Shown: one piece after another, positions 1 to 9,768 of the stretch
Layout of the letters: each line of letters starts with the position of its first letter
Numbering within the stretch: the first letter of the stretch is position 1
Assembly: GCA_030425395.1 (NCBI GenBank)
Contig: JAUIAS010000017.1
Location: 1 to 64,000, forward strand
Reading direction: 5' to 3'
Length of the DNA stretch: 64,000 nt
From: Alphaproteobacteria bacterium
GTDB taxonomy: Bacteria > Pseudomonadota > Alphaproteobacteria > Rhodobacterales > Rhodobacteraceae
Notes under the pieces: generated by a model
The model's database searches: none
What the model was told of the DNA's origin: nothing
Seen by the model: the letters and a program-made list of their open reading frames with translations, nothing else
Position numbers and translations under genes: made by a program

Positions 1-2
1 AC

Positions 3-2372
3 AGGCTGGACGCCTTGAATGCCGAGGTCGCCGCGCTGGCGCAGGCCCTAGGGTTGGAGGAACGCCGCGGCAATCAGCTTGAAGCGCGCCTCGGGGCGTT
101 GACGGCCACGCTGAATGACGCGCAGGACAGGGTTTCCGAGCAAAACGCAACCATCGCCGCCCTGACGCAGGCACGCGCCGAACAAGATGCGGCACTGGCC
201 GAAGCGGCCTCGCGTATTACCGATTTCGAAGCACAGGTCGCTGCCCTGATTGCTGATCGCGACGACGCGCGAGGCACGATCGCCGATCTCGAAGCGGTGC
301 GGGCCGAGCTGGAAGAAGCCCGCGCCGACCTTTTGTCGGAACGGGACACGCTCACCCTTGCTTTGGCGCGCAGCCGGTCCGAAATCGACGCACAAGCCGA
401 AGCCGCGCGGCTGGCTGCAGCGCAACGCGAAGCGCTGGAAGCCTTGCTCGCTGATCTGCGGGTTCAGCAGGATCAGGCGAGCCAAGAAATTGCCGCGCTG
501 GAAACGCAGGTCGATGACCTGCAATCCACCCTGAGCGATGAGGAAGCCGCCCGTCTGGCCGAGGCCGCAGCGGCGCAGGCCCTGCGCGAAAAGCTGGCTG
601 ATGCTGATGCTGAATTGACGGCGATGACCTTGGCGCTTGAAGAGCAAAGGCAACGGGCCGAAGATACGCTTACCCTCTTGGCCGGAGCAGAAGCCGCGCG
701 CAAGGATCTGGATGCGCGGTTGGCCGAGGCGTTGACCCGCAATGATGCGTTAACCGGACAGTTGGCGGATCGCGATGCGCTGGCCGAGCGCCTGACCTTG
801 GTTCTCGCGCAGCTTGAGGCCGAAGAAAAAGCCCGTGCGCAAGCGCAGACCGATCTGTCGGACACACGCGCGGATCTGGAAACCTCGCAAGATACAGCGC
901 GGGCAATGATTGACGAATTGCGCAGCGCTCTGGCGCAAACGCAGGATGACCTTGCCGCCGCGCGTGACGCGTTGGTGCAGACCGAAGCGGCGCGGTTCGC
1001 GCTTGAGCAGGAGCTTGCTCTGGTTCAGCGCAACGCGCAAACAACCCAAGACGACCTGCGCGCGGATATTGCGGCCTTGCAAGCCGAACTGACCGGCGCG
1101 CGCGATGCCGCACAAGGGACCGAGGCGCAACTGCGTGGCGCGCTGGCTCAGGCCCGAACAGATCTGGAAGAGGCGCAAACCATCGTATCCGACTTGCGCG
1201 CAGAACTGGCGCGCGCCCGAGCCGATCTTGCCGTTACGGAAGACGCGGCGCAGGGCACCGAAACCCAATTGCGCGCCGCCCTTGCCGAGGCTCAGGATAG
1301 CCTGGCGCAGGCACGGGAAAATCTGACGCAAGCACAGGCTGCCGAAGCCGAGCTTAGGGATGCACTGGCACAAGCCCGTGCCGATCTTGCCATTGCGCGT
1401 CAACAGGCCGAAAGCACTGAAACCAACCGCGCAGACATAGAACGGCGGCTTTTGCGTGCTTTGGAAGACCTGCAAATCGCACGGGCTGCCAGTGCAGATC
1501 GTGAGGAACTGGAGAACCGCCTTTTGGCCGCATTAGCTGCGCAAACCGCTGCTCAAAGCGTCGCTACTCAGCAGATGACCCGCGCCGAACAACAGGCCGT
1601 TCTGTTGGGGCAGGCGCGCGAAGCGCTGAAAAACGAAGAGGTCAAATCCGAGGAAAGCCAGCGACAGGTTGCGCTTCTGAGCCGGCAGGTTGCGGAATTG
1701 CGTTCCCAGCTTGGCAGTTTGCAGGCTTTGCTGGACGAAGCCGCCGCCCGCGATGCTGCTGCACAGGTCCAATTGCAATCGTTGGGCAGCGATCTGAACG
1801 CTGCGCTTGCGCGGGCCGCGGGCGAAGAACGCAGGCGCCGTCAGTTGGAAGAGGCGGAACGCAAACGGTTGGAGGAAGAGGCGCGCAGGCTGGCCGAACA
1901 GGCCAAGGATCTTGAAAAATACCGGTCCGAATTTTTTGGCCGCATGCGCGAAATTCTGGGAGAGGAAGACGGTGTCCGAATCGTAGGAGATCGGTTCGTG
2001 TTTTCCTCTGAGGTGCTGTTTGCCCCCGGTCAGGCAGAACTGTCGCAGGAAGGACGCGCCGAAATCGCTGGTGTGGCGCGCACCTTGCAGAACGTTTCGG
2101 CATCAATTCCGCCAGAAATTGACTGGGTCATTCAGGTCGATGGCCATACCGACAACGTGCCGTTTTCGCGTGGTGGCCTGTTCCGTGACAACTGGGAACT
2201 CAGCCAGGCACGCGCGCTGTCGGTTGTTCGCTTCATGAGCGACGAACTGGGTTTTCCGCCGGAACGTCTGTCAGCGAACGGGTTTGGTGAGTATCAGCCG
2301 GTGAACCCGGCCGACACACCCGAAGCCCGTGCGCAAAACCGTCGGATTGAACTGAAGCTGACTGAAAAATAG
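3..2372 (+). CDS. OmpA-family protein with long coiled coil (5' end cut off)
   Basis: The reading frame is open to the window edge, so the true start lies upstream; the TTG at 15 is only an internal leucine codon. About 640 visible residues are Ala/Glu/Gln/Arg-rich heptad-like sequence with no proline, which predicts a very long coiled coil. The last 150 residues form an OmpA/MotB peptidoglycan-binding domain: a beta strand around FVFSSEVLF, the GHTDNVPF signature and the C-terminal AQNRRIELKL. Proteins of this architecture usually carry an N-terminal membrane helix and tie the envelope to peptidoglycan, so that helix is probably in the missing part. Several internal segments resemble each other (for example GTEAQLRGALAQA and GTETQLRAALAEA), which suggests growth by duplication. 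The domain call is secure, but the cellular role is not known. Confidence 0.85.
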   Translation, partial: RLDALNAEVAALAQALGLEERRGNQLEARLGALTATLNDAQDRVSEQNATIAALTQARAEQDAALAEAASRITDFEAQVAALIADRDDARGTIADLEAVRAELEEARADLLSERDTLTLALARSRSEIDAQAEAARLAAAQREALEALLADLRVQQDQASQEIAALETQVDDLQSTLSDEEAARLAEAAAAQALREKLADADAELTAMTLALEEQRQRAEDTLTLLAGAEAARKDLDARLAEALTRNDALTGQLADRDALAERLTLVLAQLEAEEKARAQAQTDLSDTRADLETSQDTARAMIDELRSALAQTQDDLAAARDALVQTEAARFALEQELALVQRNAQTTQDDLRADIAALQAELTGARDAAQGTEAQLRGALAQARTDLEEAQTIVSDLRAELARARADLAVTEDAAQGTETQLRAALAEAQDSLAQARENLTQAQAAEAELRDALAQARADLAIARQQAESTETNRADIERRLLRALEDLQIARAASADREELENRLLAALAAQTAAQSVATQQMTRAEQQAVLLGQAREALKNEEVKSEESQRQVALLSRQVAELRSQLGSLQALLDEAAARDAAAQVQLQSLGSDLNAALARAAGEERRRRQLEEAERKRLEEEARRLAEQAKDLEKYRSEFFGRMREILGEEDGVRIVGDRFVFSSEVLFAPGQAELSQEGRAEIAGVARTLQNVSASIPPEIDWVIQVDGHTDNVPFSRGGLFRDNWELSQARALSVVRFMSDELGFPPERLSANGFGEYQPVNPADTPEARAQNRRIELKLTEK

Positions 2373-2374
2373 GG

Positions 2375-3343
2375 TCAGCGGATTTCCAATGTATCCTCGC
2401 GCAGGTCCAGAAGATGGCCGTCGCGTTCAATCGCGACCCGTGCGCGATAGTTGCCAGGGGCCCAGGATGTGCCGCGCAGGCGGGTGCCTGCCGCACGAAA
2501 GAATTGCGCGCGGTCCCGCGGCAAGATGTCGGTGTGGTCGATCACGGTGCCCGCGGGGCCGGAAAGGAACAGGTGGATCCGATCTCCCTTGAGGCCACCA
2601 TAGCCAAAGCCGAACAGCACAATCGCAACGGCGTCTGTGGACATCATGGGCCGCGACAGGTTCCCGGCTTTGATCTGATCGAAATCCGGCAAGCTGTCCG
2701 TAAATCCGATCGAGATCACACCGCCGGGCGCATAGTCCGGTGGGTCGATCCACAAGGGCCGATCCGCGAGGTTTGGGTCACAGCTTTGCGGTGTTTTGGG
2801 GGCAAATGGGTTCACTGCAATGCCGTTGCGGCGCACGGATAGATGCAGATGCGGGAATTCTGTTTGACCGCTCAGTCCGACTTCACCCAGTTTGTCACCG
2901 ACGACGACGCGGTCTCCGGTCCGCACGGTCACAGACCCCTTGCGCAAATGACAGTATTGGGTTTCCCAACCGTCGAAATGCTCGATCACAACGCCATTGC
3001 CGCATTCCCGGCCTTGCACCGCGTCGTTAAAGGCTGGGGAATAAATCCGGTCTTCCATGCCATCACGCGCCCCCACAACGACGCCACCGGCACCGGCGCG
3101 CACGGTCACGCCACGGTTCATCGCGGCGCGGTCGGGCAATGCAAAATCGGTCCCGTCATGGCCGTTATATGTCAGCTTGCCACAGCGATGGTCCCGCGCG
3201 CCAGGCCCGGAATCGTGGTCCATGTATTGCTGAACAAAGCAATCCCGTCCGGGCGTGCAGTCGATCACAGGTTGCAAACGTAGATCACTCGCCAGCACGG
3301 GGCTGGCGAGTGTCAGGAAGAAAGCGACGGTCTTTGCCCGCAT
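2375..3343 (-). CDS. Secreted M23-family metallopeptidase
   Basis: This 322-residue protein has a signal peptide ([18 protein letters not shown]) followed by a LytM/M23 peptidase domain. Zinc-site residues are visible as His62 and Asp66 (HDGTD) and His165/His167 (HLHLS), with another candidate active-site histidine at His132. It probably cleaves peptide crosslinks in periplasmic peptidoglycan or acts as an envelope factor. A C-terminal domain of about 130 residues after the peptidase is not recognised. A TTG one codon upstream could also be read as a start, but ATG at 3343 overlaps the clpA stop by one base (TGATG), which suggests translational coupling to clpA. The gene is convergent with the OmpA-family gene, with only two bases between the stops. 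Confidence 0.88.
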   Translation of the reverse strand: MRAKTVAFFLTLASPVLASDLRLQPVIDCTPGRDCFVQQYMDHDSGPGARDHRCGKLTYNGHDGTDFALPDRAAMNRGVTVRAGAGGVVVGARDGMEDRIYSPAFNDAVQGRECGNGVVIEHFDGWETQYCHLRKGSVTVRTGDRVVVGDKLGEVGLSGQTEFPHLHLSVRRNGIAVNPFAPKTPQSCDPNLADRPLWIDPPDYAPGGVISIGFTDSLPDFDQIKAGNLSRPMMSTDAVAIVLFGFGYGGLKGDRIHLFLSGPAGTVIDHTDILPRDRAQFFRAAGTRLRGTSWAPGNYRARVAIERDGHLLDLREDTLEIR

Positions 3344-5682
3344 CAATCCGCGGTCAGAAGCGGCGGTTTGTTTCCGCTCAGTTTCGGCTTCTCGGGGCCA
3401 AGGATCTTGAGGTCGAGTTGATCGCCCTTAACGCCGACGCGCACAACACCGCCTTTGGCCAGCTTGCCAAACAGCAATTCCTCGGCGAGGGGCTTCTTGA
3501 TGTGCTCCTGAATCACGCGTCCCAGCGGACGTGCGCCCATCCGATCATCATAGCCTTTGTCAGCCAGCCACTCGGCGGCGGGCCGGGTCAGTTCGATCGA
3601 CACGCCACGATCCAGAAGTTGCGCTTCGAGTTGAAGAACGAACTTCTCAACGACTTGCAGGATCGTGGATTTGGGCAGCGCGGCAAAGGAAATCACCGCA
3701 TCCAGACGGTTGCGGAACTCTGGCGTGAACGTGCGTTCAATTGCGGCCGTGTCCTCACCTTCGCGGCGATCACGGCCAAAGCCGATTGCGGCCTTGGCCT
3801 GCTCTGCGGCACCGGCGTTTGACGTCATGATCAGAACAACGTTGCGGAAATCCACCGTGCGCCCGTTATGATCGGTCAGTTTGCCGTGATCCATCACTTG
3901 CAGCAGGATGTTATATACATCCGGGTGCGCCTTTTCGATTTCATCGAGAAGAAGGATGCAATGGGGATGTTGGTCCACACCGTCGGTCAGCATGCCACCC
4001 TGATCAAAACCCACATAGCCCGGAGGCGCGCCGATCAAACGAGAAACAGCGTGCTTTTCCATGTATTCCGACATGTCAAACCGCAGAAGTTCAACGCCAA
4101 GCGTATCGGCGAGCTGCTTTGCCACCTCGGTCTTGCCCACGCCGGTTGGACCTGCAAACAGGTAGTTACCAATCGGTTTTTCCGGTTCGCGCAGGCCCGC
4201 ACGGGACAGTTTGATCGCGCTGGCAAGCGCGTCAATGGCGGCGTCCTGACCAAAGACCACTCGCTTGAGCGACCCTTCAAGATCCTTGAGGACCTCTGCG
4301 TCGTCCTTGGAAACGGTTTTTGGCGGGATGCGCGCGATTTTGGCGACAACGCTTTCGATTTCCTTGACGCCGATCGTTTTGCGCCGCTTGCTTTCGGCAA
4401 CAAGGTGCTGTGCGGCACCGGCCTCGTCGATGACGTCGATGGCCTTATCGGGAAGCTTGCGATCGTGAATATAACGCGACGCCAGTTCAACCGCGGATTT
4501 GATCGCATCGGCGGTGTATTTGACACTGTGGTGTTCTTCAAAATACGGCTTCAGCCCTTTCAGGATTTTCACCGCGTCATCGACACTGGGTTCATTCACG
4601 TCGATTTTCTGGAACCGGCGAGACAATGCGCGGTCCTTTTCAAAATGTTGACGGAATTCCTTGTAGGTCGTGGAACCCATGGTGCGCAGCTTGCCGCCCT
4701 GAAGCGCGGGCTTGAGAAGGTTGGAGGCATCCATTGCTCCGCCCGAGGTTGCCCCTGCACCGATCACGGTATGGATTTCGTCGATGAAAAGGACTGCGTC
4801 GGGGTGGTCTTCCAGTTCTGTCACAACTGCCTTGAGCCGTTCCTCGAAATCGCCCCGATATCGTGTGCCGGCCAAAAGCGCGCCCATATCCAGCGAATAT
4901 ATTGTGGTGCGCGACAGAACTTCGGGCGTTTCACCGGCAACGATCTTGCGCGCCAACCCTTCGGCAATCGCGGTTTTGCCGACGCCGGGGTCTCCGACAA
5001 GCAGCGGGTTGTTCTTGCGCCGACGGCACAGAACCTGAATGCAGCGTTCCACTTCGGAACTGCGCCCAATGAGGGGATCAACGTCGCCCTTGCGGGATTT
5101 CGCGTTGAGATCGACGCAGTATTTTGCCAGCGCCGATTCCTTGGCGTCTCCGTCGGTCGTCTGATGCGATGCGCCGGTTGATCCGGTGTCCTCGTCATTG
5201 TCGGAGGCCCCCGTTACCGGACGGCTCTCGCCGTAGGCGGGGTTCTTGGCGACACCATGGGCGATGAAATTCACGGCGTCGTAGCGCGTCATGTCCTGCT
5301 CTTGCAGGAAAAACGCGGCATTGCTTTCGCGTTCGGCGAAAATCGCAACCAGAACGTTTGCTCCGGTCACCTCGGTCCGGCCCGACGATTGCACGTGGAT
5401 CGCCGCGCGCTGGATTACGCGCTGGAAGGCGGCAGTTGGAACCGCTTCGGACCCTTCGATATCGGTGACGAGGTTGGAAAGATCCTCGTCCACGAATTCG
5501 ACAAGCGTCGTTCGCAGTTCTTCCGTGTCGACGTTACACGCTTTCATCACGCGGATGGCGTCCGGTTCATCCAGCAACGACAAAAGCAAATGCTCCAGCG
5601 TGGCGAATTCATGACGCCGTTCATTGGCCAGCGCGAGCGCTGCGTGAATGGCCTGTTCGAGTGTTGTCGAGAATGAAGGCAC
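3343..5682 (-). CDS. clpA: ATP-dependent Clp protease ATP-binding subunit ClpA
   Basis: This 779-residue AAA+ unfoldase feeds substrates to ClpP in the cytoplasm. The order is an N-domain (1-145, which binds the ClpS adaptor in characterised systems), a linker rich in Asp/Thr/Ser (about 150-180), a first AAA module with Walker A GDPGVGKT and Walker [10 protein letters not shown], and a second AAA module with GPTGVGKT and [13 protein letters not shown]. The length is normal for the family. The start is GTG at 5682, preceded by a GGAG Shine-Dalgarno. In many alphaproteobacteria clpS lies next to clpA; here the neighbours are gloB upstream and the M23 peptidase downstream, so clpS must be elsewhere. 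ClpA contributes to turnover of N-end-rule and ssrA-tagged proteins. Confidence 0.97.
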   Translation of the reverse strand: MPSFSTTLEQAIHAALALANERRHEFATLEHLLLSLLDEPDAIRVMKACNVDTEELRTTLVEFVDEDLSNLVTDIEGSEAVPTAAFQRVIQRAAIHVQSSGRTEVTGANVLVAIFAERESNAAFFLQEQDMTRYDAVNFIAHGVAKNPAYGESRPVTGASDNDEDTGSTGASHQTTDGDAKESALAKYCVDLNAKSRKGDVDPLIGRSSEVERCIQVLCRRRKNNPLLVGDPGVGKTAIAEGLARKIVAGETPEVLSRTTIYSLDMGALLAGTRYRGDFEERLKAVVTELEDHPDAVLFIDEIHTVIGAGATSGGAMDASNLLKPALQGGKLRTMGSTTYKEFRQHFEKDRALSRRFQKIDVNEPSVDDAVKILKGLKPYFEEHHSVKYTADAIKSAVELASRYIHDRKLPDKAIDVIDEAGAAQHLVAESKRRKTIGVKEIESVVAKIARIPPKTVSKDDAEVLKDLEGSLKRVVFGQDAAIDALASAIKLSRAGLREPEKPIGNYLFAGPTGVGKTEVAKQLADTLGVELLRFDMSEYMEKHAVSRLIGAPPGYVGFDQGGMLTDGVDQHPHCILLLDEIEKAHPDVYNILLQVMDHGKLTDHNGRTVDFRNVVLIMTSNAGAAEQAKAAIGFGRDRREGEDTAAIERTFTPEFRNRLDAVISFAALPKSTILQVVEKFVLQLEAQLLDRGVSIELTRPAAEWLADKGYDDRMGARPLGRVIQEHIKKPLAEELLFGKLAKGGVVRVGVKGDQLDLKILGPEKPKLSGNKPPLLTAD

Positions 5683-5817
5683 GCGGGTGCTCCTCTTATC
5701 TGGGTCGGGAGGGGAACGACTTGGGGCCGTGCCCCCGGACCAACCATGTCCTCATAGTATTAGAGTTTGGTTGAACCTGCGGCGGCTTCAAGGTTTTTCT
5801 TGCATTTTTCGATCAAT

Positions 5818-5850
5818 ATTTTGGTGACGTCCGGTAAGCGACACCAAAAT
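5818..5850 (-). terminator. Inverted repeat after gloB, weak terminator candidate
   Basis: Arms ATTTTGGTG (5818-5826) and CACCAAAAT (5842-5850) pair perfectly around a 15-base loop, a few bases after the gloB stop codon on the reverse strand. On that strand the hairpin is followed by ATATTG rather than a clear T-run, so termination may be inefficient. It could also act in the leader of clpA, which starts 136 bases further on. Confidence 0.5.
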
Positions 5851-5856
5851 CGCGCT

Positions 5857-6624
5857 TTAAAACCTATCTTTGCGGCCACGGACTTCGGCAAACACTTCCT
5901 CGTCGGTTGCATCTTTCATGCCGAGATGATCCCGAATGCCGGGATCCGAGGCGCGCAGGAACGGATTTGTCGCAAGCTCCAGCTTGAGCGAGGACGGAAC
6001 CGTGGCCTTGCCTTGTGCGCGGGCGTCGGTGATGTCTGCGATACGGCGTGCCAGATCCGGGTTGTCGGGATCAACGGTCTTGGCAAACCGGGCGTTTGCT
6101 TCGGTGTATTCATGACCGGAATACACCGTTGTATCGGCGGGCAAGGCGGCAAGCTTGGACAGACTGGACCACATCATTTCCATCGTGCCTTCAAAGACGC
6201 GCCCACAACCAAGAGCCATCAGGCTGTCGGCGGTGAAAACTGCGGCACTTTCCGGAAAGTGGTAGGCGATATGACCCACCGTGTGGCCCGATACATCAAT
6301 CACGGTGCCGGTCTGTGCTCCGATCTGGACGGTGTCACCTTCATCAAGCGCGATATCCAAGTCGGGCAGGCGATGGGCATCGGATCGCGCGCCGACGACT
6401 TGCGAGCCGAACCGTGCGCAGATGTCAGCCAACCCTTCCACGTGATCCCAGTGGTGATGGGTGATCAGAACGATATCCGCTTGCCATCCCCGCGCATCCA
6501 GCGCGGCGATGATCGGGTCCGCTTCGGGGGCGTCGATCACGGCGGTCTGCCCGGTTTGGGGGTCATGTGCGAGAAAGGCATAGTTGTCCGACAGGCATGG
6601 GACTGTCACGATCTCTAGAGGCAT
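5857..6624 (-). CDS. gloB: Hydroxyacylglutathione hydrolase (glyoxalase II)
   Basis: This 255-residue metallo-beta-lactamase-fold enzyme hydrolyses S-D-lactoylglutathione to D-lactate and glutathione, the second step of methylglyoxal detoxification. The di-metal motif is THHHWDHVEG. Other ligand regions are visible at VIDVSGHTVGHIAY and at the C-terminal YSGHEYTEAN, and the glyoxalase II C-terminal domain is present. The frame continues 19 codons upstream, but ATG at 6624 matches the family start (MPLEIVTVPCLSDNY) and has the purine-rich ribosome site GAAAGG nearby. It is divergent from a methyltransferase gene, and this neighbourhood (clpA, gloB, methyltransferase) is in my recollection common in roseobacters. 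Confidence 0.95.
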   Translation of the reverse strand: MPLEIVTVPCLSDNYAFLAHDPQTGQTAVIDAPEADPIIAALDARGWQADIVLITHHHWDHVEGLADICARFGSQVVGARSDAHRLPDLDIALDEGDTVQIGAQTGTVIDVSGHTVGHIAYHFPESAAVFTADSLMALGCGRVFEGTMEMMWSSLSKLAALPADTTVYSGHEYTEANARFAKTVDPDNPDLARRIADITDARAQGKATVPSSLKLELATNPFLRASDPGIRDHLGMKDATDEEVFAEVRGRKDRF

Positions 6625-6694
6625 GGCCTTTCTTCCTTTCGTTGTTAGGTATTGCGTGTCAGGCTCAGCTTGACCGATCACGGCGGGAGCTGCA

Positions 6695-7432
6695 ATGCAT
6701 CTGGATGTTCAGGATCTGCGCACCTTTTATTACCGCAGCCAGTTGGGGCGCGCGGCACAATCCATCGTGCGCCAGCAGGTGTTGCGGTTCTGGCCTGATG
6801 CGCAGGGGCAGACAGTGGCGGGGTTTGGCTTTGCTGTCCCGCTGTTGCGCCCGTATTTGAAAACCGCGCGTAGGGTTATCGGTCTGATGCCCGGACCGCA
6901 GGGGGTGATGCACTGGCCTGCCGGTATGTCGAATGTTTCTGTGTTATGCGAAGAAACGCTCTGGCCGGTGGAAACCGGCCACGTAGACCGGCTTGTCGTC
7001 ATGCATGGGCTTGAGACGTCTGAAAGACCATCGCTGGTTCTGGATGAGTGTTACCGGGTGTTGGGGCCGGGGGGCAAGGCATTGTTTATCGTGCCGAACC
7101 GGTCCGGGCTTTGGGCGCGTTCGGATCGAACCCCTTTTGGCTTTGGGCGGCCCTATACGATTGGCCAGTTGGAAGCGCAGCTGAAAAGCTATGACCTGAT
7201 CCCCGAGGCGCATGTTTCGGTGCTGTATCAGCCGCCGTCGGAGAAACGCTTCTGGATGAAGACCGGCCCGATTTGGGAACGCACAGGGCGTGCGGTATCG
7301 GCGGTGCTGGGCGGCGGCGTTCTGATGGTGCAGGTATCCAAGCGGCATCCGCCCACACCGGGTGGTGTGGCCGACCGAGTGCGCAAACCGCTTGGGGCGT
7401 TGGCACCCGATCCGGTTGCCAAGCCGGTCTGA
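6695..7432 (+). CDS. Class I SAM-dependent methyltransferase
   Basis: This 245-residue protein has a partly degenerate Rossmann methyltransferase fold. The glycine loop is GFGFAVP at about residue 43, and the later [20 protein letters not shown] matches the type-11 methyltransferase post-motif region. There is no signal peptide, so it is cytoplasmic. The substrate is unknown. It is divergent from gloB with 70 bases between the start codons, and its stop lies four bases from the stop of the convergent RTX-like gene. The C-terminal 30 residues are basic and proline-rich. Assignment to the methyltransferase superfamily is good, but the specific reaction cannot be read. Confidence 0.82.
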   Translation: MHLDVQDLRTFYYRSQLGRAAQSIVRQQVLRFWPDAQGQTVAGFGFAVPLLRPYLKTARRVIGLMPGPQGVMHWPAGMSNVSVLCEETLWPVETGHVDRLVVMHGLETSERPSLVLDECYRVLGPGGKALFIVPNRSGLWARSDRTPFGFGRPYTIGQLEAQLKSYDLIPEAHVSVLYQPPSEKRFWMKTGPIWERTGRAVSAVLGGGVLMVQVSKRHPPTPGGVADRVRKPLGALAPDPVAKPV

Positions 7433-7436
7433 CACC

Positions 7437-8852
7437 TTACGCCCCCGCCGCTGCCATGGTCAGGGTCGCCGTGCCCGAAATAGACCCCGCATAGGAAATG
7501 TCGGGTGTCTCATTGTGGATACCAATCGCCGATGTCGATCCGTCGCCGTTCTGAGTGATAAGCTCCGCGCCCAGCTGAATCTTGGCCAAAACCCGCCAAC
7601 CGTTGACCGCGTCTCCGCGTAACAAAGGCTCCAGCGTCGCGATGTCCGGTTGCCCGGAAAATCCCGGTGCAGACTGGATCAGAACGCGGGAATACTCGGC
7701 TGCACTGGCTGCTCCACCGCCGGAGGTTTCAGTCAACTCCACAGCAAACACAGGGCCAAGGTCCGCATGCGGCAAGATGATACCAAGGCTGTCTGCGGAA
7801 TCGGCCAGCGCAATTTCCGACATCGGGCCAGTGGCACCGGTGGGTTGGTATTCAGGCAGTGTCAGGATGATGTTGTCGGCCCCGCTGCCGCCATTCACAT
7901 CCGGGCCGACGCCGGTTTCAATCCGGTCGGCACCCGCCCCGCCGTCGATCGTCATATCCGCGACCTCGAAGGGGGCCAGCATGATGGTGTCTGCCTGCGC
8001 GCTGCCGTTGATATTGGTGCCTTCGCTTATGCGTGACAGGGCAAAGCTCCAATCGTCATCCGCCGGTGTTCGCGCGACTTGCCAGACCAATGCTTCGCCC
8101 GCGATCACCGGGTTCAACGTATCGGAAACGCGCACGTCTGACACAGAAAGCGCCCCTTCGGCCAAGCCGCCTTGCAAGGCAAGCATGGTGATCGGCGCGT
8201 TCGCCACGAGAGCGGGCGCGGCGATGCGGGTGTCGGTGAACTCGGGTATTGCTCCCGTTGCCAAATACTCATCAAGGTCAAGCGTTGCCGAGCCCAATGG
8301 AATGCGCCCTAGGGACTCAAGCCCCAGCGCGGCGGCCTGTGTGTCGTAATCCGTCCCCGCCCATTGCTGCGGGGTTACCGGGGGCGGCGTGCCGTCCGGC
8401 AAAAGGAAAACATCCAGCCAGGCGGTTTCGCTGATTTCACCGTCCTGGTCGCCGGCGTCCTGTCCGATCACCCGTATCGCGAGGAAACTGCCGGTTTCAT
8501 CATCACCCCGTTCAAGAGTGATGGTGCCCGCATCGTCAATCATGCTGGCCCCGGTGTCAGGTATGTCGGAAGGTTGGCCGCCATCGCCGCCCCCATCATT
8601 TGGCCCGCCTCCGGGGGATGGGGTTGGCTCAGGGTCGGGAACCGGATCGGGCATTGGGTCGGGGGCGGGCATTGGATCGGGATCGGGTCCGTAGACAGGA
8701 TCGGACCCGCCGGTTGACCCATTGCCAGAACCCCCATCATTAGCGTCATCGTGACCAGACGTTTCCGGTTCTGCGTCATCAAAAATGAACGGATCGAGAG
8801 AAAACAACAAAGACGTGGCCGCGATCAGGCCGGTCAAAAAGAAAAATGTCAT
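7437..8852 (-). CDS. Membrane-anchored RTX-like calcium-binding protein
   Basis: This 471-residue protein starts with one hydrophobic helix (residues 1-20), then an acidic stretch, a low-complexity linker of DP/MP/PDP units and glycine (about 30-95), a middle domain of unknown type, and at about residues 280-325 two or three degenerate RTX nonapeptides (DGGAGADRIE, NGGSGADNII). The latter are typical calcium-binding turns. The ATG at 8852 is preceded by AGGTGAGG. The architecture suggests an envelope-anchored or exported acidic adhesin-like protein, but no type I secretion genes are nearby. It is convergent with the methyltransferase and divergent from the ATP synthase operon. The function is unknown. 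Confidence 0.75.
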   Translation of the reverse strand: MTFFFLTGLIAATSLLFSLDPFIFDDAEPETSGHDDANDGGSGNGSTGGSDPVYGPDPDPMPAPDPMPDPVPDPEPTPSPGGGPNDGGGDGGQPSDIPDTGASMIDDAGTITLERGDDETGSFLAIRVIGQDAGDQDGEISETAWLDVFLLPDGTPPPVTPQQWAGTDYDTQAAALGLESLGRIPLGSATLDLDEYLATGAIPEFTDTRIAAPALVANAPITMLALQGGLAEGALSVSDVRVSDTLNPVIAGEALVWQVARTPADDDWSFALSRISEGTNINGSAQADTIMLAPFEVADMTIDGGAGADRIETGVGPDVNGGSGADNIILTLPEYQPTGATGPMSEIALADSADSLGIILPHADLGPVFAVELTETSGGGAASAAEYSRVLIQSAPGFSGQPDIATLEPLLRGDAVNGWRVLAKIQLGAELITQNGDGSTSAIGIHNETPDISYAGSISGTATLTMAAAGA

Positions 8853-9207
8853 GGCGGCCTCACCTTTTCTTTGCGGTTGGCGGTTGCGAAGCGGCTAAGT
8901 GCCGGCGTCAGGCCTAGCCGAAACGCGGTAAAGGCGACGTTAAGTAAGAGCGTGCTGCGTCGCAGAATCGTCAAAGAAGCAGAAAAATTGTCGGATTTTG
9001 GCAACCAAATCGGGGCGCAAAGGGTCGCAGGTTGGCTAAGTGTATGAAACTAAATAAAATAGGCAAAATGCTGTTATCGCTATAGCATGTTGCGAGGTGG
9101 GGAACGCTCTGCTACATCCACGCTGATTTTACTGCCCCGCGTTCTTGCGGCGGCTTCTCACGCCCCCGGCGCGTCAATGACCGGGGCCAGATATCGGAAG
9201 GGTGGAC
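8853..9207. promoter_or_regulatory. Divergent intergenic region upstream of the atp operon
   Basis: This 355-base gap separates the RTX-like gene from atpH and must hold promoters for both. A candidate forward promoter is TTGGCT at 9032-9037, an 18-base spacer and TAAAAT at 9056-9061. The stretch around 9040-9090 is the most AT-rich part. No RNA gene or convincing small ORF was seen. A ribosome site GGAAGG at 9196-9201 decides the atpH start. Confidence 0.45.
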
Positions 9208-9768
9208 GTGTCCGAACCAGCTTCGATTTCCACAGGCATCGCTGCACGCTATGCCACCGCGATCTTTGAGATCGCGCAAGAGAACAGCAACCTTGATGGT
9301 CTTGAAAGCACTGTCAATGATCTGTCCTCCGCTCTCGCGGACAGCGCAGATCTGCGAGCTTTGATTTCATCGCCGGTTGTATCCCGCGCCGATCAGAGCG
9401 CCGCGATCACGGCGGTTGCCCAGAAAATGGGTGCCGATCCGATCATGCAGAACACTTTGGCCCTGATGGCCGAAAAGCGCCGCCTTTTCGTTCTGCCGCA
9501 ACTGATCAGCGCGCTGCACGATCTGATCGCTGATGCGCGCGGGATCGTGACGGCCGAAGTGGTCAGTGCGAAAGCTCTGACCAAGACGCAGTCCGAAAAG
9601 CTTGCCAAAACGCTGAGCGCCAGCGTGGGCAAAACAGTTACTATCAATGCGACCGTCGATGAAAGCCTCATTGGCGGTCTTGTCGTAAAGGTGGGCTCGA
9701 AAATGATCGACACGTCGATCAACTCGCGGCTCAACTCCCTCCAGAATGCAATGAAAGAGGTCGGATAA
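9208..9768 (+). CDS. atpH: F1F0 ATP synthase subunit delta
   Basis: This 186-residue subunit joins the peripheral stalk of F0 to the top of the F1 head on the cytoplasmic face of the inner membrane. The sequence shows the delta/OSCP fold: N-terminal helices (GIAARYATAIFEIA) and the conserved C-terminal DESLIGGLVVKVGSKMIDTS. An in-frame GTG at 9202 is only one base from the ribosome site GGAAGG, so GTG at 9208 (MSEPASIS), six bases away, is the better start and matches relatives. It heads a five-gene F1 operon, and the stop abuts the atpA ATG. F0 genes are absent here, as is usual in Rhodobacterales, where F0 forms a separate operon. Confidence 0.95.
   Translation: MSEPASISTGIAARYATAIFEIAQENSNLDGLESTVNDLSSALADSADLRALISSPVVSRADQSAAITAVAQKMGADPIMQNTLALMAEKRRLFVLPQLISALHDLIADARGIVTAEVVSAKALTKTQSEKLAKTLSASVGKTVTINATVDESLIGGLVVKVGSKMIDTSINSRLNSLQNAMKEVG

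Noticed and set aside
3868-5181. 437-residue open frame antisense to clpA
   Set aside because: clpA is unmistakable on the other strand, and the antisense product has no known domains.
5683-5856. Missing or overlooked clpS upstream of clpA
   Set aside because: All frames in the gap were checked for a ClpS-like sequence and none fits; clpS at a different locus is normal.
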